From an uncultured Poribacteria bacterium (lineage in GTDB: Bacteria; Poribacteria; WGA-4E; WGA-3G): 64,000 nucleotides of DNA. The first letter of the stretch is position 1. Each line of letters begins with the position of its first letter. Location of the stretch: assembly GCA_951813545.1 (NCBI GenBank), contig OX638352.1:2682835-2746834 (forward strand), given 5' to 3'. The notes below the pieces were generated by a model. The model searched no databases. It was given only the letters and a program-made list of their open reading frames with translations, and was not told the origin of the DNA. A program made the position numbers and the translations under genes. Of the stretch, positions 26,747 to 35,817 are shown in pieces.

Positions 26747-28132
26747 TTATTCCTTTTCTTCTATATCTTTTATATCTATAATCTCTATAGTATCTGTATC
26801 TATATCTTCTGTATCTATATCTTCTATAAAGGGCCTTTCAAATTGTAAAATCTTTTCATAGTCTGACCTCGCGGCATCCTCTCTCCCAAGCATGGTATTC
26901 GTCGCACTCCGACTGAGATAAGCCAGCATGAAATCTGGCTGAAGTCGAATTGCTTCGTCGTAATCTGCGATAGCAGCTTCGTATTGCTCAAGGTTATCCT
27001 GGTTAGGTTCTCCGGCAAGCATGGTAGCCATCATTCCGCGAGTAACGTAGGTTATCGCGAGATCTGGCTGAAGTCGTATCACTTCATCATAATCTGCGAT
27101 GGCAGCTTCATATTGCTGAAGTTCAGACTTTGTGAGTCCTCGATTGTAGTATGCCTCAGTATAGTCTGGTTTAAGCCGAATTGCTTCGTCGTAGTCGGCA
27201 ATAGCAGCTTCGGTTTGTTCAAGTTTATCCTTCGCGAAGGCTCTACCGGTATAAGCTTCGGCGAATTCTGGTTTTTGGCGTATCACTTCATCAAAGTCGC
27301 TGATAGCATCTTCAAAATTGAGGAGATTGTTTTGCGCGACAGCCCGATTGTAGTAGGCTTCGGTGTCTTCAGGTCTTAAACGTATTGCTTCATTAGCGAC
27401 TTCAACGGCAGCCTCATATATTTCTATTTCTTCTTCGTCAAGCCCCTCAAATTCCTCAAAATCAAACGGCATATCATCAGGTGCTAACAGATTTATAAGA
27501 TCTAAGTCGGGGGACAACGATGCCCCTTCCTCTAGCATATTCATCGCGAATTCCCGACTGTGATGGGCATCAGTATTAGTAGGATCTAGGCGTATTGCTT
27601 CATCATAGTCGGCAATGGCGGCTTCATAGTTGCCCATCTGGTGTTTTATAAACCCTCGATTGTAATATGCTTCGTCGTTATCCGGCTCGTGGCGTATGGC
27701 TTCGTCAAAGTCTGAGATGGCGGCTTCATATTGCTCCAAGTCACCTTTCGCAAGCCCTCGGATATTGTAGGCTTCTGCCAAACTTGGGTTCAGTTCGATA
27801 GCAGCATCACAATCTGCTATCGCTGCAGCTTCATCGCTAATCAGAATCAGTAAGAACCCTCGTTGGATGTAAGCGTCAGCGTTCCCTGGATTAAGTTCGA
27901 TTGTCTTGTTAAAGTCTTTAATAGCCTCCTCATACTCGTCTAATTCAACATTTGAGAGCCCGCGATTGTAGTATGCCTCAGCGTAATCCGGTTTGAGCCG
28001 AATTGCTTCGTTGTAGTCGGCAATGGCTTCCTCATATCTGTCTCTTGAAGCTTTTGTGAGTCCTCGAGTGTTGTAGAATTCTGGAGACCTGCTCGGATGC
28101 CTTTTTCGCTTATTTGAACGTTTCTTCGCCAT
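26747..28132 (-). CDS. Tetratricopeptide-repeat protein
   Basis: 461 residues made almost wholly of TPR units (34-residue spacing, consensus AIADYDEAIRLKPDYAEAYYNRG), about eleven copies, with a non-TPR acidic insert near residues 205-240. No signal peptide; N-terminus very basic (AKKRSNKRKRHPSR). The C-terminus is a low-complexity Asp/Ile/Glu run (EDIDTEDIDTDTIEIID) coded by ATCT/TATAT microrepeats. TPRs serve protein-protein binding; partner unknown. Confidence 0.8.
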   Translation of the reverse strand: MAKKRSNKRKRHPSRSPEFYNTRGLTKASRDRYEEAIADYNEAIRLKPDYAEAYYNRGLSNVELDEYEEAIKDFNKTIELNPGNADAYIQRGFLLILISDEAAAIADCDAAIELNPSLAEAYNIRGLAKGDLEQYEAAISDFDEAIRHEPDNDEAYYNRGFIKHQMGNYEAAIADYDEAIRLDPTNTDAHHSREFAMNMLEEGASLSPDLDLINLLAPDDMPFDFEEFEGLDEEEIEIYEAAVEVANEAIRLRPEDTEAYYNRAVAQNNLLNFEDAISDFDEVIRQKPEFAEAYTGRAFAKDKLEQTEAAIADYDEAIRLKPDYTEAYYNRGLTKSELQQYEAAIADYDEVIRLQPDLAITYVTRGMMATMLAGEPNQDNLEQYEAAIADYDEAIRLQPDFMLAYLSRSATNTMLGREDAARSDYEKILQFERPFIEDIDTEDIDTDTIEIIDIKDIEEKE

Positions 28133-28663
28133 TATCTAACATTTCCTTCAGTTTTATTAAACTTTGGATAATTCTTGGAGTGTCGGGCACCTTTCACACG
28201 GATGCCCAATGAGAACGAGATGCCAAAGAACACTTGTAGTAGGGGAATTCATTAATCGTATCTTGTTTGTGAAATTGTTAGACTCTATAGGACTTACGCA
28301 GTGAGCGTTTGTTCGCCGAAATCCCCGCGCCTCGGCGACCTCTCTTTTCAGCGGTTCGCTTGCGAAATCCGAAGCCTCTGCTTTTTTCCTAAATGGCGTT
28401 TGGGGAAGTCCTAACGCTATTAAAGAGAACTCAACACGAAAATCTACTTACTTTCAAATTTCCAACTATTATACCATATTTTTCGTTTTTTTGCTACAAT
28501 GATAATAATCGTAATCAGAGCCATTCAGTTTTCGGTTCTTCGTCGTTTATGTCGAAGAAGTCGCGATTCGGAGATCGCTCCTACAGCAGGTTTTGGAACA
28601 TTCGAGAGTTCTCCTACAAGAGAACTGAATGCCTCTGTAATCGTAATGAAGGGAGAAACTCGT
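28133..28663. other. Gene-free stretch with dispersed repeats
   Basis: Holds the TAGGACTT element (28288-28413) and, near 28570-28625, a repeat with TTCGGAGATCGCTCCTACAG and TTCTCCTACAAGAG words that also occur in other gaps. The frame of the next gene is open through part of this but has no ribosome-binding site there. No other gene seen. Confidence 0.5.
28288..28413. repeat. Repeat element with TAGGACTT terminal inverted repeats
   Basis: Ends TAGGACTT and AAGTCCTA are perfect 8-bp inverted repeats around a GC-rich 110-bp core with its own hairpins. The ATAGGACTTACGCA end recurs alone at ~33524. Confidence 0.5.
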
Positions 28664-29023
28664 GTGAAATCAGCGATAAAAGAATGGCTTGACAATTGTA
28701 TCGAAAAACTTAAGGTGGGCGAGTTGACCGAGGCTGACCTACGCAGCGTGCCTGTCGTCTTGAATTCGGAAAAGCAACTGATTCTTTACCTCTATTCTAA
28801 ATCAACGAATCTACGCTCACCGCTTGGCGGATGGGCACTGTACGACGCAACCGCACCCGACGAACCTGTTCTACCCTCGCAAGATGCACCCTATGCCTCA
28901 GTACTTGATGCGGTTAACGACGGTTGGAAGATTGTCCAATTCCCGCGTCCGGAACTCTACAACTTTACGGATGTTGACAACGCCTATCTTACTTATGAGT
29001 TTATTTTAGAAAAATTTGTATAA
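28664..29023 (+). CDS. Conserved small hypothetical protein
   Basis: The open frame begins at 28499, but GTG 28664 lies seven bases after GGGAGA and gives 119 residues starting KSAIKEWLDNCIEKL; ATG 28646 is the alternative. Conserved-looking core: GGWALYDATAPDEPVLPSQD and VQFPRPELYNFTDVDNAYL, ending in a YEFILEKFV helix. No known domain recognised. It stops 11 bp before a phytanoyl-CoA dioxygenase gene, so the two are likely one operon. Confidence 0.6.
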   Translation: MKSAIKEWLDNCIEKLKVGELTEADLRSVPVVLNSEKQLILYLYSKSTNLRSPLGGWALYDATAPDEPVLPSQDAPYASVLDAVNDGWKIVQFPRPELYNFTDVDNAYLTYEFILEKFV

Positions 29024-29034
29024 AGGAAAGTGCA

Positions 29035-29829
29035 ATGATTAACGTTGAACCAACGCTAAATGACCACGAGGTCATGCAATTTATCCATAACGGCTATATC
29101 ACATTGGAAAGCATCGTTGATGTTGACTTCAATCGAGAGTGTGAGTCGGTACAGGGTGGGCGTCTCAATGATTTCGTTCTTACGGACGAATTTCGTCGGA
29201 ACGTCCTACTACACCCGGAAGTGGCTGGCGTAGTCCGTTCACTATTGGGCGATAATTTCCTCGTGCCCACAAATGCCCACCACCACCTTTTTGAAGCCGC
29301 TCACCGTGGACAAACGTGGCACTCCGATGGGCTTACCGAATACGGATATGGCATCACGCATCTCCAATGTTACTACTACCCGAAAGAGGTGGAAATTGAG
29401 GACGGACCGACAATGATATTGCCCGGATCGCACCATCGGCTTGTGGACAGGGAGGCAATCGCTCACTACGGCGATATTCTCGGACAGCTCTCGCTCACCG
29501 TCCCAGCAGGCACCGTCGCGATGACCCGCTATGGAATTTGGCACAAAGCAGGACCAAAACTCAATGACGATAGACGGGGGATGATTAAGTTTTCCTATTT
29601 CCGTACCGCGATGCCCAAACGGGATTGGATGCGGGATTCCGATGAAATTCCACCCTATCAGCACGCCGGCAGGCATCCTTACGTCACTGAAGTAGAATCC
29701 TACCGCGATCGCCGCAGGGGTGAATTGACATGGAACTGGTTATGCGGATTAGCAGAAGTAGAGGAGGAAATTCCACCAATACAGATGTTTAACAGCGGCA
29801 TTCCGTTATCAGAAATTCAACTTCAGTAG
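29035..29829 (+). CDS. Phytanoyl-CoA dioxygenase (PhyH) family protein
   Basis: 264 residues. Fe(II)/2-oxoglutarate enzyme fold with the HxD pair in QTWHSDGL and the distal His in GIWHKAGP; the 2-oxoglutarate-binding Arg is likely in DDRRGMIKF. It hydroxylates an unknown small molecule. Large PhyH families are typical of Poribacteria. AAAGGA precedes the ATG; the upstream small gene is 11 bp away. Confidence 0.85.
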   Translation: MINVEPTLNDHEVMQFIHNGYITLESIVDVDFNRECESVQGGRLNDFVLTDEFRRNVLLHPEVAGVVRSLLGDNFLVPTNAHHHLFEAAHRGQTWHSDGLTEYGYGITHLQCYYYPKEVEIEDGPTMILPGSHHRLVDREAIAHYGDILGQLSLTVPAGTVAMTRYGIWHKAGPKLNDDRRGMIKFSYFRTAMPKRDWMRDSDEIPPYQHAGRHPYVTEVESYRDRRRGELTWNWLCGLAEVEEEIPPIQMFNSGIPLSEIQLQ

Positions 29830-29974
29830 CAAAACAGCTCGGTTCTCATTGCTGCTTTGAACGCACTGTTTTATATACTAAAGCCCGCGATTATTGAAAC
29901 ACTTTGAACTTAGAGATTTCCACGTGTTTCTTTCCACTCTGATAAGGGAGAAGGAGGGGGACTTCTCAAAGTAT

Positions 29975-31021
29975 TCACATAGTTTCGGATTTTACTATAA
30001 ATTGGCGTAGAAAGTCCTCAACATCGTCTTTCAGTTCTATATCCACGGAATTTGATTCGCTTTGGCGTAAAAAACCTTCTATATCGTTTTTTAGTTCTAC
30101 ATTGCTTGCTTGTGTTGCGAATTTCAAGGCGGTTTGGAAATCCTGTTTCGCTTCTGAAGTCTTGTTAAGAGCATTCTTCGCCAATCCTCGACCGAGATAG
30201 GCACTCGCATCATGCGGGTCCAGCCGAATGGCGGTATCATAGTCAACAGTTGCTGCTTCGTATTCACCGAGATCTGCCTTCGTTATCGCACGATTGAAGT
30301 ATGCAACAGCACCATCACCCTCACGGGTAAGCTCAATAGCAGTGTCATAGTCCGCTATCGCCGCTTTATGTTGACCGAGTTTGATCTTGACGTTCCCTCG
30401 ATTGTAGTAGGCGGTTACAGCATCCGATTTCAATCGAATCACGGTATCGTAATCCGCAATCGCTGCTTCGTATTCACCGAGATCTGCCTTGGATATACCC
30501 CGACTGAAATAGGCTTTGGTATATTTAGGGTTAAGCCGAATCGCTGTATCATAGTCCGTGACCGCCGCTTCGTGTTGATTGAGTTTTGCCTTCGCAACCC
30601 CTCGGTTGTAATTGGCGTTTACGTAATTCGGTTTTAGACGAATGGCGGTGTCATAGTCGGCGATCGCTGCCTCGTATTCTCCAAGGTTTTTCTTTACGAT
30701 CCCGCGATTGTTGTAAGGTGTCACCAAACTCGGATCCAAGCGGATGGCGGTATCATAATCGGCGATTGCTCCTTGGTATCCACCGAGCCTTTTCTTTGCA
30801 ACCCCACGATTGTTGTAGGCAGCTGCGTAATTGGGAGCCAGTCGGATGGCGGCACTATACATCTCTATTGCTTCCATGTATTCGCCACTCTTTGCCTTTG
30901 CTAACCCGCGATTGTTGTAGTCCTTAGCTTCCTCCGAAACTTTCTCCGAAGTTTTCTCTGACCCACAGCCCAAACAAACGAGGCACATCAGAAGCACGGT
31001 CAATAGCGTCCTATTCTTCAT
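29975..31021 (-). CDS. TPR-repeat lipoprotein
   Basis: The frame opens at 31201, but ATG 31021 after GGAGGAG starts a lipoprotein signal (TLLTVLLMCLVCLGCG), giving 348 residues. About eight TPRs follow with the consensus AAIADYDTAIRLKPNYVNAY. The last residues (FIVKSETM) are coded by a degenerate ATAGTAAAATCCGAAA end of the MITE family, so the original stop may have been lost. Envelope scaffold or lipoprotein of unknown partner. Confidence 0.8.
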   Translation of the reverse strand: MKNRTLLTVLLMCLVCLGCGSEKTSEKVSEEAKDYNNRGLAKAKSGEYMEAIEMYSAAIRLAPNYAAAYNNRGVAKKRLGGYQGAIADYDTAIRLDPSLVTPYNNRGIVKKNLGEYEAAIADYDTAIRLKPNYVNANYNRGVAKAKLNQHEAAVTDYDTAIRLNPKYTKAYFSRGISKADLGEYEAAIADYDTVIRLKSDAVTAYYNRGNVKIKLGQHKAAIADYDTAIELTREGDGAVAYFNRAITKADLGEYEAATVDYDTAIRLDPHDASAYLGRGLAKNALNKTSEAKQDFQTALKFATQASNVELKNDIEGFLRQSESNSVDIELKDDVEDFLRQFIVKSETM

Positions 31022-31158
31022 CGCGTTTCTCCTCCCTGTCCGCGTGATAAGGGGATTTAGGGGTTTCTCGCATAAGAAGTCCTTATTGGGCAATATCCTC
31101 AGACTATTTATGAAATACGCTATAGTTTCGCGAGTAGGCAGGCTATTAACCTGCCTAC

Positions 31159-31299
31159 TATAGTAAAACCCGAAAATAGGAGGGCACTTTGGAAAACACA
31201 AAACACCTCACCACCGCTGGCGAGGGGGTTTTTGCTTGGGTGTTTCCGCTAGTATCCTCGCCTCTTTGGAGTGTCTAATTAATTCTAAACTTTACTATA
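31159..31299. repeat. MITE-like element E (ATAGTAAAACCC family)
   Basis: 141 bp; left end TATAGTAAAACCCGAAAATA is near consensus, right end CTTTACTATA. The core is longer than in the other copies because of an extra stretch inside the GGCGAGG ... CCTCGCC hairpin. Confidence 0.7.
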
Positions 31300-31309
31300 A
31301 ATTTGTAAA

Positions 31310-32146
31310 TTAACGGGCACCGCACGCTTGCAAACATGCCTGCATGTGTCCACGGGACTCTGCGGCAATTGTGCAACACTGCGCTAAACTATACTCTTTC
31401 GCACCGATAACTTCGAGGTTCAACGGACCAGTATAGCTGTTCTCATGTAGGACCCGGATATAACCAACGAGATCAATATCACCACGTCCATTCGCCTGTG
31501 ATTCAGGATCACCCGGACCGCGTTGCGTCCCTTTGCAATCTCGGATATGCACGTGTTTGACCCGCGAGATCACAGCAGCAATCGCCTCAACTGGGTTTTC
31601 GTCCGCACGGTGAATGTGAGACGGGTCCATATCAATTCCAAACGCAGGTGATGAAATCGCTTCCATTATGCGGAGCGTCGTCGGTGTGTTATAAATGCTT
31701 GCACCGACATGCGCCTTGACGCAGAGTGTCACACCGTAGTGTTCTGCGCGTTCAGAGAGACTGCCCAATGAATCGATCACCTCGGGCCACGCGGATTCAT
31801 CGTCCGATGTGCCGCCGGGACCACAGTTGATAATCGGGACACCTATCTCAGCTGCGGCTTGGAATGCAAGCTCCATTCGTTCTGGATCGCGCGCGGGCTG
31901 CTCCATCGCTAACAGATCAAGTTCGTATTCTTTTGCGAAACGTTTGATGTCGTCAGCCAATTCTTGCCAGTTTGCGAGGACGAGGTGCTGGCTCATTCCA
32001 TCAATTGCTGAGAGTTCAATGCCATCATATCCAGCCATGGCAATATGCTTGAAAGCGGTTTCCATGTCGTAACCGCCGAACAGTACCGAATTTGCTCCTA
32101 ACTTCAAATGTAATTTCTCCTTCTGTAGAGGCAGCTGTTGTGCCAC
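31310..32146 (-). CDS. Sugar phosphate isomerase/epimerase (TIM-barrel, AP-endonuclease-2 fold)
   Basis: 278 residues. Metal-binding pattern of the family is visible: Glu in YDGIELSA, MEQPARD, GVTLCVKAHVG, IDMDPSHIHR and VHIRDCKG with a final NLEVIGAKE Glu. It should interconvert keto sugars or inositols with a divalent metal. The start lies 11 bp after the end of a Gfo/Idh/MocA oxidoreductase gene, a common pairing in sugar or inositol catabolism. Confidence 0.85.
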   Translation of the reverse strand: MAQQLPLQKEKLHLKLGANSVLFGGYDMETAFKHIAMAGYDGIELSAIDGMSQHLVLANWQELADDIKRFAKEYELDLLAMEQPARDPERMELAFQAAAEIGVPIINCGPGGTSDDESAWPEVIDSLGSLSERAEHYGVTLCVKAHVGASIYNTPTTLRIMEAISSPAFGIDMDPSHIHRADENPVEAIAAVISRVKHVHIRDCKGTQRGPGDPESQANGRGDIDLVGYIRVLHENSYTGPLNLEVIGAKEYSLAQCCTIAAESRGHMQACLQACGAR

Positions 32147-32157
32147 CTGTTCTACAC

Positions 32158-33237
32158 TTATCCGTTCAATGTCGGAAGCGGATGTGGACGCACCAGGATA
32201 CCGCCCTGTTCATAAGATTCTATCGCTGCCCAAGTGTACTCAAGTGCGGCGAGCGCATCTCTACCGGAAGCGCGCAGCTGCTCTTTCGGGACACCGTTTG
32301 TAATGTCTTCTAAGAACGCGTGAATCCGTAATGGGAATGTCTGACCGAAGTCGCTGATGCCGGATTCGCTGACAACGGGTTCACCGGAGAAATCAGGCGC
32401 ACCGGGGGAGGGCCAATATGTTACCTTCTCAATGCAATTCTCAATGCAGAACGTGCCACGAGTGCCTGCGAGTTCGACGCTCCACCAGCCACCAAGACCG
32501 AACGTCGCATCACCGCGTTGGCTGAGCAGGTAACCGATACATCCGTTCTCAAATCGGAGATGGATGCCGTTAATGGAGACCATTAGGTCACCTGCGCCGC
32601 GCCTGAAATGCGGGCGTTCCATAAAGGCTTGCACATGCGTCACGTCGCCACAGAAATGGCGCATCACACTGAACGGGTGCGACAGAAACGCTTTCACATG
32701 GAAATAGGGAAATCCATCAGAACGTGGGGCTTTTGAGTGACTATAGTTAAATTCACCACCGGCAAATCCCATTTTGTGAAGACAATAAACCTGCTCGCCG
32801 ATATACCCATCGTCTATATATTTTTTCGCTTGCTCCGCGGGCGGTGTGAAATAGTGATTCAGATTACAACCGAGATAAAGGTCTTCTTCCTTGGCTTTCG
32901 CGACCATCTCTCGCGCTTGTCCGATGTCGTTGGAAATCGGTTTTTCGACGAGAACATGCTTCCCCTTATCGAGAGCCTCCATTGTCGGTTCATAGTGCCA
33001 GCTACCGTTCTCATTCCCGCCAGTGCCGACATCAACGATATCTAAGTCTGGCTCACCATCAATCATATCGGCGACGCTATAGTATGCTTTTACACCGAGA
33101 CGTTCCGCCGCGCTATCCGCTCGCTCTTTCACAATATCGCACACCGCAACCAGTTCCGCTAAGTCGTCATTCGCGTGGCAATTTGCGTGATTATTCCCAA
33201 TGCCACTCATGCCGACAACGCCAACTTTTAATGCCAT
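32158..33237 (-). CDS. Gfo/Idh/MocA family oxidoreductase
   Basis: 359 residues. N-terminal Rossmann fold (KVGVVGMSGIGNNHANCH) and the family's EKP active-site motif in VLVEKPISND, followed by the C-terminal alpha/beta domain. It likely oxidises a sugar or cyclitol with NAD(P). It is first of a two-gene unit with the sugar isomerase at 31310. Confidence 0.85.
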   Translation of the reverse strand: MALKVGVVGMSGIGNNHANCHANDDLAELVAVCDIVKERADSAAERLGVKAYYSVADMIDGEPDLDIVDVGTGGNENGSWHYEPTMEALDKGKHVLVEKPISNDIGQAREMVAKAKEEDLYLGCNLNHYFTPPAEQAKKYIDDGYIGEQVYCLHKMGFAGGEFNYSHSKAPRSDGFPYFHVKAFLSHPFSVMRHFCGDVTHVQAFMERPHFRRGAGDLMVSINGIHLRFENGCIGYLLSQRGDATFGLGGWWSVELAGTRGTFCIENCIEKVTYWPSPGAPDFSGEPVVSESGISDFGQTFPLRIHAFLEDITNGVPKEQLRASGRDALAALEYTWAAIESYEQGGILVRPHPLPTLNG

Positions 33238-33390
33238 TTTATAATTTTCCTTCCAATAACTGAAGTTTAATCCCGCTTATAGGTGAAGACTTGCAATCTA
33301 AATTGACTCCTGCAAGCAAATCCCACAGCAGACTTTACGCTCTATTATAAACCGGTTTATGGTTTTGTCAACAAATATCTTTGAAAATGT

Positions 33391-33474
33391 TAGGGCATTC
33401 GGTTTTCTTGTAGGAGGGAACTCCGATTCCCGACGCTTCGCTTCTCCCTAAAAGCCGAAAACTAAATAGCCCTA
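33391..33474. repeat. Repeat element with TAGGGC terminal inverted repeats
   Basis: 84 bp. The left end TAGGGCATTCGGTTTTC and the reverse complement of the right end TAGGGCTATTTAGTTTTC match over about 14 positions. The centre holds the dispersed word CTTGTAGGAGGGA and a GACGCTTCGC segment. It lies in the gap between two divergent oxidoreductase genes. Confidence 0.55.
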
Positions 33475-33486
33475 TTGAAAATGTAC

Positions 33487-33515
33487 TTGACAAGATTCCC
33501 AACCCATGCTATTTT
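33487..33515 (+). promoter_or_regulatory. Probable sigma-70 promoter for the 33586 gene
   Basis: TTGACA, 17-base spacer, TATTTT; the start codon lies about 70 bp downstream. A partial TAGGACTTACGCA repeat end sits between promoter and gene. Confidence 0.5.
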
Positions 33516-33585
33516 CTCACAATAGGACTTACGCACCACAATCCCCGTAAGCGCGCTCCTGTAAAGCGCGGAGGAGTTAAAACGG

Positions 33586-34686
33586 ATGAGTATCAGTGTC
33601 GGGATGGTAGGTTTAGGGATGTTCGGACCCTCGTTTATCCAATCGTATAAGGCACATCCGGATGTACATCGGCTTGCGCTGTGTGATTTACGCGAAGATC
33701 GACTCACAAAATGGGCAGAGCAATTTGAGATTTCTGAGACCTACTCAACCCTTGATGAGATCTGCAAATCCGATTTAGATGCCCTCGTGATCATCACCCA
33801 GCACTGGATACACGCGCCCCAAGCGATTCAGGCAATGGAATCAGGAAAGCACGTCTATACTGCTGTTCCTGCCGCTGTATCACTGGATGAATGTGAACAA
33901 CTTGTCAGGACCGTTGAACGGACCGGCATGATCTACATGAACGGTGAGACGAGTTATTTCCGCCCGGAGGCGGTCTTCTGTCGCCAGAAGGCGGCGGAGG
34001 GCGCGTTTGGGGAATTTGTTCACTGCCGTGCCGAATACTTTCACGATATGGACCACGGGCTCTATGATGTAGCAAAAAACCGGTGGGGCGCGCAATGGGG
34101 ACGCGACAAGATGGGTGGGATTCCGATGTACTATCCTACGCATTCAACCTGTTTCCCGATCTCTGTGATGAAGGCGCACGCGACATCGGTTTCAGCACAA
34201 GGGTATATCTATCCAAACGATGACTGGTTTCGGAAGGATACTATTCACAAGAACCCGTTTTCCAATGAGGTCGGGCTTTTCACAATGAGCAATGGAGCGA
34301 CAATGCAAATCTGTGAATTCCGGCGGATTGGGCACCCTGGATCCGAACGCATCAGCGGTATCTATGGAACAGAGGGGAGTTACGAGCAGAATCTCGCAGG
34401 CAGCGTGTGGGCAGGCAAACGCGAAAGGGAAATTGTCCAACCTTCACAAACCCATGAATACCTTCCTGAAGCACTCGCAGCGGATCTCGGTGGACATGGC
34501 GGTTCACACGCTTATCTCGTGCACGAATTTGTGGATTCTGTCAATCGTCAGCGGTTACCGCGTGTCAATGTTTGGGAAGCCGTTCGATACTGCGCACCCG
34601 GATTGGTCGCACATGAATCCGCCCTACGAGATGGTGAATTGCTCCCGGTCCCGGATTGGGGGGAGGCACCAGAGACGGACATTTAG
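33586..34686 (+). CDS. Gfo/Idh/MocA-like oxidoreductase with altered active-site motif
   Basis: 366 residues; GGAGGAG lies upstream of the ATG. Rossmann start ISVGMVGLGMFGPSFIQ and the usual two-domain length. Where the family has (E)KP, this protein reads HVYTAVPAAVSLDECEQ: the Lys is replaced by Val. That Lys acts in catalysis in characterised members, so this may be a non-oxidoreductase or a variant. Further motifs: GGIPMYYPTHSTCFPISVM. Not paired with a neighbour; the nearest genes are LamG and a divergent Gfo/Idh gene. Confidence 0.75.
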   Translation: MSISVGMVGLGMFGPSFIQSYKAHPDVHRLALCDLREDRLTKWAEQFEISETYSTLDEICKSDLDALVIITQHWIHAPQAIQAMESGKHVYTAVPAAVSLDECEQLVRTVERTGMIYMNGETSYFRPEAVFCRQKAAEGAFGEFVHCRAEYFHDMDHGLYDVAKNRWGAQWGRDKMGGIPMYYPTHSTCFPISVMKAHATSVSAQGYIYPNDDWFRKDTIHKNPFSNEVGLFTMSNGATMQICEFRRIGHPGSERISGIYGTEGSYEQNLAGSVWAGKREREIVQPSQTHEYLPEALAADLGGHGGSHAYLVHEFVDSVNRQRLPRVNVWEAVRYCAPGLVAHESALRDGELLPVPDWGEAPETDI

Positions 34687-34699
34687 TTTTAAGTCTGTT

Positions 34700-34729
34700 T
34701 TGACAATTTTGATTTTTTTAGCGTAAACT
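34700..34729 (+). promoter_or_regulatory. Probable promoter of the LamG gene
   Basis: TTGACA, 18-base spacer, TAAACT, about 60 bp before ATG 34788; AAGGAG lies just before that ATG. Confidence 0.5.
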
Positions 34730-34787
34730 ATAGCCAGTTAATACTTCACTGAATATCACTTTGAAAGTGATGAAGGAGATATAAAAG

Positions 34788-35585
34788 ATGAAAACTACGG
34801 TTGCAAGATTAAAACTATTATGTATCAGTTTCATGGTTATGAGCCTGATGTTTGTAGGTATCGGTTCTGCTGAAATTGACTTTGAAACTGCCGTCGGCGT
34901 GTGGCTCTTTAATGAGGGTAGCGGCGATGTCGCCGAAGATGCCTCTGGGAAGGGCAATAACGGTACAATCCACGGTGGTGCAGAATGGGTTGATGGCATG
35001 TTTGGCAGTGCTTTGAGCCTCGACGGTTCAGATGATTACGTCGAAATTGCGCATGATGATTCTTTAAATGTTGGCGGCGGACACACGATTGCGCTTTGGT
35101 TTAAATTAGATGCGGTTCCCGGTGGTGGTATGGGTGTTATAACCAAAGATGATTGGGCTCCTGGATTTTGGTGGGATGCGAATATCATTCGACATCACAC
35201 GCATGACCCAGCGGCTACGCTTCATTATGTAGATGCCGCTTGGGAGCCAGATACAGACTGGCATCATGTTGCTGTTACTTGGGACGGTGAAGCGTTTGGC
35301 GTATATCTGGACGCTGACGAGATTGGGTCTGGTGTCAATGGCGCAAACATAGGAAGGAACCCGCTAACTGACAAACCCCTTTTAATAGGTATCTATTTAG
35401 AAACTGGACAGCATGGTCAGTGGGGCGAGTTTCTCGGCGCAATCATTGACGACGTTGCCATCTTCAATACAGCATTGACCGGTGATGATATTGGAGTGCT
35501 TATGACTGAAGGATTAGGAACAACAACTGATGTTGAACCTTCAGGTAAGCTCACAACGACCTGGGCTGCCATTAAAGCCGATTGA
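34788..35585 (+). CDS. LamG-domain exported protein
   Basis: 265 residues with an N-terminal signal (LCISFMVMSLMFVGIGSAE). One LamG jelly-roll domain: VWLFNEGSGDVAEDASG, LDGSDDYVEIA, TIALWFKLD, WHHVAVTWDG, and IDDVAIFNTALTGDDI. It ends VEPSGKLTTTWAAIKAD; the LTTTWxxIK tail is shared with the frameshifted LamG gene at 19144. Probably binds glycans outside the cell; own promoter at 34700. Confidence 0.85.
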   Translation: MKTTVARLKLLCISFMVMSLMFVGIGSAEIDFETAVGVWLFNEGSGDVAEDASGKGNNGTIHGGAEWVDGMFGSALSLDGSDDYVEIAHDDSLNVGGGHTIALWFKLDAVPGGGMGVITKDDWAPGFWWDANIIRHHTHDPAATLHYVDAAWEPDTDWHHVAVTWDGEAFGVYLDADEIGSGVNGANIGRNPLTDKPLLIGIYLETGQHGQWGEFLGAIIDDVAIFNTALTGDDIGVLMTEGLGTTTDVEPSGKLTTTWAAIKAD

Positions 35586-35660
35586 TCTGCTTTCCAATCC
35601 CTACCGTTTCCAAAATGTCGGCATCTACACAGGATGCCCACTCTGCATTGAAAATTAGGT

Positions 35661-35689
35661 TTGCTTTTTATTTTCTTTTACGGTATACT
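35661..35689 (+). promoter_or_regulatory. Probable promoter of the sulfite/nitrite reductase-TusA gene
   Basis: TTGCTT, 17-base spacer, TATACT, about 130 bp before ATG 35818. The -35 box is weak. Confidence 0.4.
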
Positions 35690-35817
35690 ATACTACTTAA
35701 AGAGTTTCTACTCGGAGATCCTATGCAATATCAGCTTGCAAGCTTCGCCTAAATAGAAAGCAATCGGACACCAATTTACGCATACTATGAAAATGAGGTT
35801 ATTATAAGGAGTATAGG

